DNA from: Priapulus caudatus
Lineage: Eukaryota; Priapulida; Priapulimorpha; Priapulimorphida; Priapulidae
Reading direction: 5' to 3'
Length of the DNA: 35,904 nt
Assembly (NCBI RefSeq): GCF_000485595.1
Contig: NW_014578602.1
Coordinates: 4,746 to 40,649 of the forward strand
The notes under the pieces are model-generated. The model was not told the origin of the DNA, did not search any database, and saw only the letters and a list, made by a program, of their open reading frames with translations. Of the stretch, positions 11,906-22,001 are shown piece after piece. Within the stretch, counting starts at the first letter, position 1; each line of letters begins with the position of its first letter. The position numbers and the translations under genes were made by a program.

Positions 11906-12461
11906 GAATAATATATGACTGTAATAAAATGGATAACTGACTTACAGGTCTTCGAAAGGTATAGGCCCATACAATTTCACATTTTCAACTTACGCAAAAG
12001 GCCGTTGGGTGGCAAGAAGCTGTATGATGTATGACAAAAGAATTTCGGTCATATACACGAACGTTATGTAGGTATACATGGTCCGCAACGGCATGGGCAA
12101 TGTCCGGAATTTGATTCGACTCCTTGTAAACGCCTTGAATTTTTAAAATATTGTGTTTTATACCAGAATTGTCCTGGAAAAGTTGTTATTGCCCTGGAAA
12201 AGTACTCAAACTACTGGAATTTAATAAATAAAGAAATTGCATTAAAAGCAAATCAAAAATAGGCAGTTAAAGTTTATAAGATGTGGCATGTTTTTTAATC
12301 TCCTTAACCTCGTCATAATGAATACTTTCACCGTTAACACTCTGTTTTTTTTCTGAATCAGAAGTTTTCATGTCCTCTATTCCATGTAATGTAATCTTTC
12401 AAGCAGTGCTAAGTCTGAAAACAGCTGATTTATTAAGTTAAGCTAGAATTTTAGTACTTGA

Positions 12462-13283
12462 CAGGGAACAATTTCCAGCCAAAAATTTGCATAGCAAATG
12501 TGCGATACAAAATACATTTGCATAGCAATTGGATAAATTTGTATAGGCATTTTCAGACAATCACAGTGCAAATTTAACCGCAGTGCATGCTTTGCGTATT
12601 ATTGTGTTCGGCCTGTGACAGGCACAGCTAGTTTAAGCGCTAGGACACACTAGCGATTCTGTACGCTGCCGCAGCGTTTAAACAGCGTGCGAGCTTGGCA
12701 CTCGTCCGCTCGCCAATGTCGAGTAAATAATATCGGGCCGGGCGAGTGAAAGCTAAAGCTGACTCGCCATGTTGGCAAGTAAAAATAATTGTCTAAAACT
12801 TAATCAAATGTTGTTCGTTTACGTATATATCCAAACATTGATGAAATACAGTCTAGCGATTTGTAAATGTGAAGGGCAGCTATCCGCTCCTCGACCACGA
12901 GCATCACATCCTCACTTTATTATTATCAAAGGTCGCGCGAAGAAAGGCAGCCCGCGAGAGCGTGCAGCGCGCAGCACAGCGTGGCTGTGTATACGTGCCT
13001 GGGGCGGCATATTGATTGATGTAGCGGGAGGGGGGGGGAGTGCAGGATTGTTTAAAAGTCACGTTGGCCTTGGTGTTAACAAGTCAATAAAATCGGCGTA
13101 ACGTGGCATTTCATTGACGGGGCAAAGCAGCCCGAGAATAAAAGTAAATTGTAAACATGTATGTTTCCGTTTACATCTCGCATGGTGCATCGCACAAAAC
13201 TGCGATTCATAAAAAAATATGCGTAGCAAATGGCTGAAAATACATCGCGAATTGCGATGCGATACCGGGAAAATTATTCCCTG
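12462..13283. mobile_element. Non-autonomous hAT-like element, CAGGGAACAATTT family, copy 2
   Basis: Same ends and interior as 2148-2959, about 822 bp, with many small indels between the two. The flanking direct repeat visible here is only CTTGA (12457-12461 and 13284-13288). The empty site in the downstream copy (near 17052) reads TAGTACTTGAAATTG. Copy 1 has a clear 8-bp TSD, so either three bases (GTA) were lost here or TSD length varies. Confidence 0.85.
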
Positions 13284-14052
13284 CTTGAAATTGTAAAAAT
13301 TGTCCTTGAAATGTCCTGGAAAACTCCTTGAATTTTGTCTTGACTTATCTGTATGGACCCTGTCTATATGAGTCAACTGTACAATGAACATGGCTGTCAT
13401 ACTATGTTCATCAGCTTGTAACCAGGAAAAACTGCTTATATACTCTGTTTCAAACTTTAATTGAATTACATTGTCATCTTCAACACAATATTTAAGTAAT
13501 TATGTTTCAGCTACTGAATACTTATTATTTGTTAATATCTAAATTGTTTATTATAGAAGAAGAGGAATGCTGTTCTAATTTGACTTTTTAATTATTTCAT
13601 TGTACATGTGTGGTGCAGGAAAGAATATCAATAATGGAGCGATATTAATAAATGGAGACCACCACATTGGATCATCTATTAACAGATAAGGATCTTATAT
13701 ATCCAACACAGTACACAGGTATGTGATTCTGTTGTAACCCTGTCAAGTTTTTTTCTTCTGTAAATGTGTGTACTACGAGACACCTTTTTACGCGTTAATT
13801 GTAAACAACTGCATGTAATGCTGGTAAATGAGTGGCTGATTAACATAAGCTTCATATGATTGACAGAATACAAAATTAAGCGTCAATTCATTGACCAATT
13901 CAAAACAAGGTCAATATTATAGCATGGTGCCTATGGAGAAGTGTGTGGCATATGAGGCTCTGCACGTTATTGTTTATTTGCTAGGCCATGGATTGGCCGT
14001 TACTATGGACGCCTATTGATATTCTGCATCTATCCGACGATCTATTGGTGAT

Positions 14053-14077
14053 NNNNNNNNNNNNNNNNNNNNNNNNN
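14053..14077. other. 25-N assembly gap at a contig join
   Basis: Exactly 25 N. Sequence left of it matches bases up to 17826 and sequence right of it matches the fold-back element near 5798-6523. The scaffold therefore steps backwards through homologous DNA across the gap. Confidence 0.95.
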
Positions 14078-14964
14078 GATCGCAAAATTCGCTTGACGCT
14101 CGCTTGATTTCCCACTTTCACAGCACAAATACACATCCAACAGCTTCCATCTTTGTTTCTATGTCAAGAACAGTGTTCACTTGTTATAAAAAACATTCTG
14201 TCTCTGTTCGTAACCGAGCTGTGTCACGCGAAATCACACAATGACTGACGAAATTCTCACGTTTGCGAACCTTGCCCAGTAATGTAAATGGCTGTCAGAA
14301 TCAGGAAACACCTACCGGCGCTCTTCGTGACCTCATTCTTGCGCCGCAACGTTTTTGCAACGTTCCAATGGCGAGGCTCGTACGGCAGTTCGAAAGCAGT
14401 GCGCCGCCTGCCCGCCGCCTATAGCCCATAGACTGGCACTCGCTCCCACCTCTCGGCTTAGCTTAGTCACTCGATGGGTAATCGAGGTGGGAGTGAGTCC
14501 CAGTCTATATAGCCCTGTACTTGCAGCCATTTACATTACTGGGCAAGGTTAGCGAACGCGAGAATTTCGTCAGTCTTTGTGTGATTTCGCGTGACACAGC
14601 TCGGTTACGAACAGAGACAGTATGTTTTTATAACAAGTGAAGACTGTTCTTGACATAGAAACAAAGATGGCAGCTGTTGGATGTGTATTCGTGCTGTGAA
14701 AGTGTGAAATCAAGCAAGCGTCGAGCGAATTTTGCGATCCCGCTTTCCTACCTGCTATATATATAAGTGCAAGTGTGCAATACTGCAGCTGCGTGAAGAA
14801 TGGCGGCAGTCAGTGTTTGTTGCACATAGGATTTGGACAGAATTTACAGGAAACTGTCGGCAATAATAGGTGAAAGAGAGTATAGAAACATTAAGAATTT
14901 GGTAGTAAATAGATTTCGTATTTAGTTAGCATTATATTTTATTGAAACGCTTCAAATGCCTGTG
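14078..14964. mobile_element. Fold-back element Z, copy 2 (left end lost in gap)
   Basis: The left arm begins inside the element at GATCGCAAAATTCGC and runs to about 14291. The right arm runs from about 14522 to TGCCTGTG (14961-14964), with ATGGCAGCTGTTGGATG, GAATTTCGTCAGTC and the AAATACGAAATC words matching copy 1. This copy keeps the inner left arm that copy 1 lost, showing full arms of roughly 440 bp around a spacer. It is followed by CTTATGAG. Confidence 0.8.
14428..14508. repeat. Small palindrome in the spacer of Z copy 2
   Basis: ATAGACTGG-CACTCGCTCCCACCTC (14428-14452) is answered by its near-complement GAGGTGGGAGTGAGTCCCAG (from 14484). The direct repeat TATAGCCC lies on both sides (14420-14427 and 14508-14515), so it may be a separate small insertion. 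Confidence 0.6.
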
Positions 14965-15701
14965 CTTATGAGACATGATGTGGGTGTTGTCACTATTCCA
15001 ACTTTACAACTGTTTTCACTATCTGCCAGGGTTGATCTATTGCCAAACCTGTGTTGTGGTGGCTTTGTAGACATATGATAATATGTAACTCCTACATTTT
15101 AAATACTACAACTACCAGTATTTGATAGTACTATGCGTGCATTACATTTCCTGATTCAAATTTGGCATTTAGCCGCATTACATTTTCAAATCCAACACAA
15201 TTTGAATGATGATTTCGGGTAATTACTTGAAGAGCAATTGCAAAATTATATAAATGAATTAATTCCAGTCTATCCAAACCTTTTTTCACAAGTTGATAGA
15301 GGTACACAATGACATCATTACTACTTCTAGAAGTTTAAATGTTTAAATATTCCACACAAAACAAGAAAACCCATGGCAGCAGCCATGAGACCGGTAGGGT
15401 TAGTGATACAAAACGGATGTCTCGCGCGTAGTTAATAGCAATTTCACGAAGATATCGGCATTTGATTTTAATATTCAGTTATAAATCATATATAGCCACA
15501 GGGTATGTAAGAAATATACAATTATACATTTTATCTTAAGATTTATTAATATTATTTTTTAAACCGTAACTATATTGTGCCACCAACCAAGATGTCTGCC
15601 TCCATGCCTCCATGCCTAAGAAGTCTTAGACATGATTTATTATACTATAAGACTGCTAAACATTCCCTATTCTTGTTACCAATTGTCATTCCTTGAAAGG
15701 A
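14965..15701 (+). promoter_or_regulatory. RPUSD2 5' flank (promoter and 5' UTR region)
   Basis: This AT-rich stretch is nearly identical to 9170-9899 and precedes the first coding exon in both copies. No TATA box at a convincing distance or other promoter motif could be assigned. The in-frame stop at 15657-15659 followed by the first in-frame ATG (15702) marks the end of the untranslated leader. Confidence 0.4.
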
Positions 15702-18700
15702 ATGGTTAGTGTGAGAAGCTTATCTGCTTACGTAAACATATTTATAGGCCTACGGCCTAATTTGAGACGGAATTTGTGTAACTTCAAAAAAGAGGTACCA
15801 CTGACAGTGACACAGACACTGAAAATGTGTTCATCCTCAGGAAGTAGTTGTGTAGGTCTCGTAGGAAGTTATGAAGAGTCACAGCTTCAGGAAATAGGTG
15901 TAACGTCCATAGAAAGCAATAGCGCCGCCCGTGAAGATGTCGCACCGCTAAAAAACGTGGAACCCATCTCTAAAAAGGTCTGAGCCGAAAGCCAAATTTG
16001 AATCACGCGTATATAAATGACATTGACGTCTTTAGTTTTAGTATATAATGATAATCATATGATGAACATATGATAATGTATTTAGAGAATCGCTAGAGAA
16101 ACCCCTTCGAACATCGTCGTGTAACAACGGCAATGAATAGAGCATTGATTCCATACCATAGTTTGACAGAGTCTGGTATCAAAGTTACCTCACGTTTATG
16201 ATCTATTAGTATTACTATTAGTATAATTTAGTAAATCATTACTAAATGTATGAACTGACAGATCCAATCTACTTTTCCATAGGCACGTAAGAGGCAACTC
16301 AGAAGACAGCGCATGGAAGAAGCGAAAAAGAGGAAAATAGAGAAGAAAGAGAAAAAGTGTGTTTTTGATGATGAAAAGTTTAGTGAAACTTCATATTATA
16401 CTGAGAATGGTATGTTGCTATTGCATTTCGGGTGAGAAAAATACACTGCTACAAATATGATAATGATTACTGTGTTGTATTGTAGTTACAATATAATTGA
16501 TACTGAATATATATGACTGTAATAAAATGGATACTGACTTACAGGTCTTCGAAAGGTATACCCATACAATTTCACATTTTCAACTTACGCAAAAGGCCGT
16601 TGGGTTGGCAAGAAGCTGTATGATGTGATGACAAAAGAATTTCGGTCATATACACCGGAACGTTATGTAGGTATACATGGTCCGCACGGGCATGGCAATG
16701 TCCTGGAATTTGATTCGACTCCTTGTAAACGCCTTGAATTTTAAAATATTGTGTTTTATACCAGAATTGTCCTGGAAAAGTTGTTATTGCCCTGGAAAAG
16801 TACTCAAAACTACTGGAATTTATAAAATAAGAAATTGCATTAAAAGCAAATCAAAAATAGCAGTTAAAGTTTATAAGATGTGCATGTTTTTAATCTCCTT
16901 AACCTCGTCATAATGAATACCTTTCACCGTTAACCTCTGTTTTTTTTCTGAATCAGAAGTTTTCATGTCCTCTATTCCATGTAATGTATCTTTTCAAGCA
17001 GTGCTAAGTCTGAAAACACTGAATTTTATGAAGTTAGGCTAAAATTTTAGTACTTGAAATTGTAAAAATTGTCCTTGAAATGTCCTGGGAAAACTCCTTG
17101 AATTTTGTCTTGACTTATCTGTATGGACCCTGTCTATATGATTCAACTGTACAATGAACATGGCTGTCATACTATGTTCATCAGCTGTAACCAGGAAAAA
17201 CTGCTTATATACTCTGTTTCAAACTTTTAATTGAATTACATTGTCATCTCCAATACGATATTTAAGTATTTAATGTTTCAGCTACTGAATCCTTATTATT
17301 TGTTAATATCTAAATTGTTTATTATGAAGAAGAGGAATGCTGTTCTAATTTGACTTTTTATTATTTCATTGTTACATGTGTGGTGCAGGAAAGAAATATC
17401 AATAATGGAGCGATATTAATAAATGGAGAACCAACCACATTGGATCATCTATTAACAGATAAGGATCTTATATCCAACACAGTACATAGGTATGTGATTC
17501 TGTTTGTAACCCTGTCAAGTTTTTCTTCTGTAATGTGTGTACTACGAGACACCTTTTTACCGTTAATTGTAAACAACTGCATGTAATGCTGGGTAAATGA
17601 ATGCTGATTAACATAGCTTCATATGAGAATTTAAAATTAAGCTTGACTGTTAAGCAAAACGTCAATTCATTGACCAATTCAAACAAGGTCATTATTATAG
17701 CATGGTGCCTATGGAGATGTGTGTGCATATGAGGCTCTCACTTATTGTTTATTTGCTAGGCATGAGTTGGCCGTTACTATGGACCCTATTGATATTCTGC
17801 ATCTATCGGACGATCTATTGGTGATCGACAAACCTTCCTCAATTCCTGTGAGTGCTTCTATCTATAACAGCTGATTTTGTTACCTACCATGTAGCGAGGC
17901 TTGTTTTGACATAAATGTGCCCTGACGTGACAGTTATTAGGATCACGATATAGTAATGCACACTATTTCATGTGGCAGTAAAAGGACGGTATTTATGCAA
18001 CATGAATGTTTCAGCGTTTACGTCATTATTTTATTCAGGTGCACCCATGCGGCAGATATCGACACAACTCTATCATTTTCATCCTGGGCAAACAGTACGG
18101 ACTCAAAGAATTACGAAGTAAGTCACGCACACGGAGAGAATCGTTATCTCCCCCTCCTTCCCTGTCTCTCCCTTCTCACTCCCTCCCTCACTGTGTCTCT
18201 CCTTTCTCTCTCCCTCCCTCACTGTGTCTCTCCCTTCTCTCTCCCTCCCTCACTTTGTCTCTCCCTTCTCTCTCCCTCCCTCACTGTGTCTCTCCCTCCC
18301 TCTCTGTGTCTCTCCCATCTCTTTCCTCCCTTCTCTCTGTATGTGTCTCTCCTAAAATCTGTACTTGCCAGACGACAAGGTCTGCGGACGAACGTCGTGT
18401 CTAGGAAGATCGCTTCAACTTCCACAGCCATGTAGTTGGCACCAGGCGGTAACCTCGCAGTTGTAGTCGACATGCTTGCAAATGTCGTCTTGCTGTTTGT
18501 AGCGATTCACAGACTGGATCGGCTGACGTCTGGAGTGCTCATATTCGCGAGGGAGTGGCAGCGAGCCAACCAGATGACGAAGGAGCTCGTGAACAGGGAT
18601 GTGGAAAAGACCTACGTCTGTCGCGTCGCGGGAAAATTCCCAGAGTGAGTCGTGAGGGGGATTCCCCGAACAAAGGGTCTTGCTCTTCACGGACGCAGCC

Positions 18701-21700
18701 CATTTGAGATAACAATGTTATTTAGCAGCTCGCGAACGTACGAGTTTCTATTGCAGACTAAACTTATCCATCTATCTTGGTTCATTTTTACTCAGCGGTG
18801 TTGATTCAAAACGTACTGCTGACGTTTCGCCTCCTATCAGGAGGCTTTCTCAGGGCTGACTGAAGTTATCAGTTTTGACCACCAGATGGTGTAGTGGTAA
18901 ACAGCTTGGTCCACACGTGGTTCACTTATTTAATGAGTAAATGTAGCCGTTTACGATATTTGTGAGTGTCAATGCATTGTCAGACAACTTTCAGGCCCAT
19001 TTCTCGATTGGTTTCTAATATCAATACTAGTTCAGTGTGTTCACTCCCTGTCGTTGTTGCTCTATCTGCAGTGGGATCATTACTGTTGACCAGCCGTTGG
19101 ATTGCATCTCTCAGAAGATTGGCATATTCTGGGTGCAGCCGACCGGAAAGACGGCGCAGACCGACTTTGAACGACTGAGCTACAACGGAAAGACGAGCGT
19201 TGTGAGATGTAAGTTCACCCACTATGATAAAACCTGTGTTAGCAGGTAGCAGTAGGCTTCTCTGTGGCTAACGCTCCATTAGGAGTGTTCCCAACTTTGA
19301 TATCATTAATGATCAATGATTAATGATTAATGATTGATAATCCTAACCCTAACCCTAACCCTAACCCTAACCTAACCTATAACATAACCCTAATCATTAA
19401 TGACATTAAAGTTGGGAACACTCCTAATGGAGTATCACCCTTCTCTGTGGAGTGTCTCGAATATGCAGAATGCAAATGGCTGTGTTTCTGATACAGATAA
19501 TATGAGGAGTGTCATGTTATAGACTCTATAACATAGTCTATATTATGACATTCCTGATAATGACTTGTCACTGCCAGCTTGCTGCAGAATAAAGCTAACC
19601 TAGCTAAACTATATAGTAGACTGTCGCAGACAAACCTATGTTAGTGGGCACCTCTATAAAATATACAGCCGTCTATAAATGACACTCTCAGAATTACCCC
19701 CTAAATGACAGTTATAACAGTGAAGACACCTGTATACAGTATAGAACAGATGCCTGACTATAAAGGACACTTTCAGCATTTACCCCTGATGGCCGAACCA
19801 CCTATGTGGAACAGACTCTTGTCTATAAAGGACATTTTTGTGGTTTCCATTGAGCGACCTTCATGTCCAGGTTTGACTGTGATTAGCGTCGACTTTAGGT
19901 AGTTCCAGCCAACTGTAAATAGAAGATGCGTTCATCATTTCTTTTTCGCTTTATCCTCGTGACCAGGCTCCCCGCGCACAGGCAGGACGCACCAGATCCG
20001 AGTGCACCTGCAGTTCCTTGGCCACGCCATCATCAACGACCCCATCTACAACAGCGACGTGTGGGGCCCGAACGCAGGCCTCGGGGGCAAATACGACAAG
20101 ACCAAGGACGAGGTAAAGACCTGGGGGTGGCACCTGGGAATGATGGGCGTGGTCGGAAATTGGCAGTACCTTTGTTCGCGCGCCAGATGGCCTAACGATC
20201 TGAGAGAGATAACCGTGCCTACATGGGAATTGTTTTACGGCCAGTCAGGCTAGACTAGTTTTTAGATATTTTTTTTCACGCGTGTGTTCTTTTACAACAT
20301 GTTATTGCGATAATGATTTTCTAGCGATTATTAACTTGTAGAGTAGGCAGCTAGCATCGCGCAATTTCATCATCGCATATGGCGCGCTGGATGGCGACCG
20401 ACCGTTCTATTGTTTCACACGCCACTCCGCGTCTACTCCGCAGATCATCAGAGACATGCTGATCGCACACGACAGGGATGCGTTTGCCGACGACCTTGAC
20501 CCGGACAACGAGGTCGCGACCCTTGGTGGAGAGGTCACGACCCTGGATGGAGAGGTCGCAACCCCTGGGCTCGAGGTGCTTGCGAACGCCGCGGCGAGCG
20601 TTGGTGATTCCGCGCACCACAGCGCGATCCAAAAGCCGACGACTCCGCCACCATCACCGACGGCTGCTGGCGCGTACCCCACGCGCAGAGCCCCACCACC
20701 GTCCCCGCCAGCCGCCGCCGGCGCGTCCCCCACGCGCAGAGCCCCAAGCGGCGGCACGAGCCGGTGTGACTGGCGGCAGACGCTCGACCGGTACATCGCT
20801 GCTGCGGCGAGCGCACCGATCAGGACGATGCTAGAGGGCGCTGCCACACGGACGCCGGCGGCGTTCAACGCGGCGGGGGCGCCGGCGGACGACGGCTGTG
20901 ACGAGTGCAGGCGCTCGTACCGCGACCCGGTGCCGAGCGAGCTGGTCATGTACCTGCACGCGCTCAGCTACAAGGTAAGGGACGGACGCACGCACGCACG
21001 CGCACGCACGCACGCACACGCATGCATGTACATGCTCGTACCGCGACCTGGGGCTCGTCATGTACCTGCACGCGCTCAGCTACAAGGTATACAGACACGG
21101 ACACGCACGGACAGAAGCACGCACACGCACGCACGCACATGCTCATCATGTACCTACATGCGCTCAGCTACAAGGTACGGGACGGACTGACTCACGCACG
21201 CACACGCACGCATACACGCATGCATGTACATGCTCATACCGCGACCTGGTGCTCATCATGTACCTGCACGCGCTGAGTTACAAGGTATACAGACACACAC
21301 ACGCACGGACGGAAGCACACGCACGCACGCACATGCTCATCATGTACCTGCACGCGCTCAGCTACAAGGTACGGGACATACGGAGACGCGTACTCACCTA
21401 TGCACGCACACATGCACGCACACATGCACGCACACAATCACGCACGCACGCACGCACGCATGGATGAACGCACGCATGCACAGATGCACGCACGCATGCA
21501 CAGATGCACGCACACACGCACAGATGCAAGCACACACGCACAGATGCAAGCACACACGCACAGATGCACGCACACAAGAAATCACGCAGGAACACACGTA
21601 CACACACACCTGTACACACATGCTCGCACACACGCATGTACAGATCGTTTTCATTTTTAGCTGAGAGCCCTTCTGGTGTTGATTGGGACTAACTTTTGCT

Positions 21701-22001
21701 TCACATATGCATCTCACAAAATGAATTTTCAGCTCGTATGTACCCTACGGAGGCAAGCAAAGAGTTGGGAACACCCAGTCTGATGTTGAAAACGTTTTTT
21801 AAATGAGAATTTAAACGTCCGTCATAAGCGTGCACCATCCCCACATTATAATGCACCATGGACGACTCGTTAGGTGTGCCACATGAATTATAAGTGTATC
21901 TGTTTCACATTGCGCAGGGTAAAGACTGGAGTTACTCAACAAAGATGCCAGAGTGGGCCAGTGAAGAATGGATTGCCACAGATCCAAGCGACGCTTCATG
22001 A
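15702..22001 (+). CDS. RPUSD2: RNA pseudouridine synthase RPUSD2 (RluA family), 11 exons
   Basis: This enzyme converts uridine to pseudouridine in RNA. Exons: 15702-15977, 16283-16409, 16545-16666, 17389-17489, 17760-17847, 18039-18117, 18503-18644, 19072-19208, 19967-20112, 20444-20974, 21918-22001 (stop TGA 21999-22001). All junctions are GT-AG and all phases join to 610 residues, against about 545 in human. Key words: [66 protein letters not shown] with the catalytic Asp (codon 18517-18519), [40 protein letters not shown]. Residues 1-28 are Arg-rich without acids ([20 protein letters not shown]...) and may be a mitochondrial presequence; a basic stretch in exon 2 could instead direct it to the nucleus. 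Exon 10 holds a Pro/Ala/Gly-rich expansion. The family assignment is firm; the RNA targets are unknown. Confidence 0.95.
16677..17135. repeat. Old dispersed repeat in RPUSD2 intron 3
   Basis: The stretch from GGTCCGCACGGGCATGG to TGTATGGACCCTG has weakly inverted ends and repeated CTGGAAAAG and CCTTGAATTTT words in between. It is present in both RPUSD2 copies (also from 12078, there split by the 12462 element), so it predates their separation. Class uncertain. Confidence 0.4.
18145..18355 (+). repeat. CT-rich minisatellite in RPUSD2 intron 6
   Basis: About five to six imperfect units of a roughly 33-bp word containing CTCCCTCCCTCACTGTGTCT follow exon 6. The two overlapping long frames here are translations of this repeat and are not genes. 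Confidence 0.85.
18786..18960. repeat. Dispersed repeat with GAAAC hairpin and tRNA-like box, intron 7
   Basis: On the minus strand, 18853-18812 reads CTGAGAAA, then GCCTCC-TGATA-GGAGGC (a 6-bp stem), then GAAACGTC. This resembles a degenerate hammerhead ribozyme core of the kind carried by Penelope-like elements. About 30 bp further on the plus strand, TGGTGTAGTGGTAA (18887-18900) resembles a tRNA A box and GTGGTTC (18918-18924) part of a B box, so a SINE remnant is also possible. Confidence 0.35.
19274..19432. mobile_element. Miniature inverted-repeat element with telomeric core, RPUSD2 intron 8
   Basis: The 159-bp element has ends CTCCATTAGGAGTGTTCCCA and TGGGAACACTCCTAATGGAG, a perfect inverted pair that continues through AACTTTGA and ATCATTAATGAT words. 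Its centre (19342-19378) is four to five CCTAAC units, i.e. the telomeric repeat, preceded by an ATGATTA tandem run. No clear TSD was found. Confidence 0.8.
19509..19552. repeat. Strong hairpin in intron 8
   Basis: ATGTTATAG-ACT-CTATAACAT forms a perfect 9-bp stem, inside a longer imperfect inverted pair AGGAGTGTCAT / ATGACATTCCT. It may be a solo palindromic element remnant. Confidence 0.6.
19620..19885 (+). repeat. Dispersed repeat family (CACCTCTATA), copy 1
   Basis: Tandem-like GTCTATAAA-GGACA words follow AACCTATGTTAGTGGGCACC. A relative lies at 28905-29075 in the dynein gene (AACCTGCATTAGCGGTCACC, then GTCTATAAAAGATGC). Neither shows clean ends, so the class is unknown. Confidence 0.45.
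20947..21370 (+). repeat. Tandem copies of the RPUSD2 exon 10 end and its splice donor
   Basis: The last 28 bases of exon 10 (CATGTACCTGCACGCGCTCA...CAAG, encoding MYLHALSYK) and its GT donor recur four more times in the intron: 21059-21086, 21147-21174, 21257-21284 and 21341-21368, each followed by GTA. Spacings are 112, 88, 110 and 84 bp, so the array is a dimeric unit of about 198 bp. Alternate copies also carry the preceding CGTACCGCGACCTGG block. CACG microsatellite fills the gaps. Confidence 0.9.
21395..21640 (+). repeat. CACG/CACA microsatellite, RPUSD2 intron 10
   Basis: An impure CACGCACG/ATGCACAGATG array directly follows the exon-derived repeat. All long frames on both strands here come from it. 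Confidence 0.9.

Larger units (their letters stand above)
9170..14052 (+). pseudogene. Frameshifted 5' copy of RPUSD2 (exons 1-5 only), ends at N gap
   Basis: This region parallels 14970-17826, with flank, introns and exons in the same order. Exon equivalents lie at 9900-10180, 11256-11384, 11948-12067, 13619-13718 and 13985-14052. Splice sites are retained, but small insertions and deletions break the frame. Extra bases after GGAAGTTATGAA end exon 1 early; GG is added in exon 2 (ATGGAAGGAAGCG against ATGGAAGAAGCG) and in exon 3; bases are lost around GGTTGG and in exon 4. Exon 1 also differs by 3 bp in frame (residues KKEDLP against KKEVP). Three elements (10401, 11489, 12462) are present here and absent at the matching sites downstream. 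The copy stops mid-exon 5 exactly at the N run, so it is more likely an unpolished second haplotype than a true pseudogene. Confidence 0.8.

Noticed and set aside
18887-18924. Possible tRNA gene
   Set aside because: Only an A-box-like and a partial B-box-like word are present; no cloverleaf arms can be drawn. Kept only as a possible SINE remnant.
20407-20949. 180-residue minus-strand frame
   Set aside because: It is antisense to RPUSD2 exon 10, whose GC-rich, Ala/Pro/Arg-rich composition keeps several frames open by chance.
20905-21664. Several long His/Thr/Arg-rich frames on both strands
   Set aside because: All derive from the exon-edge minisatellite and the CACG microsatellite.
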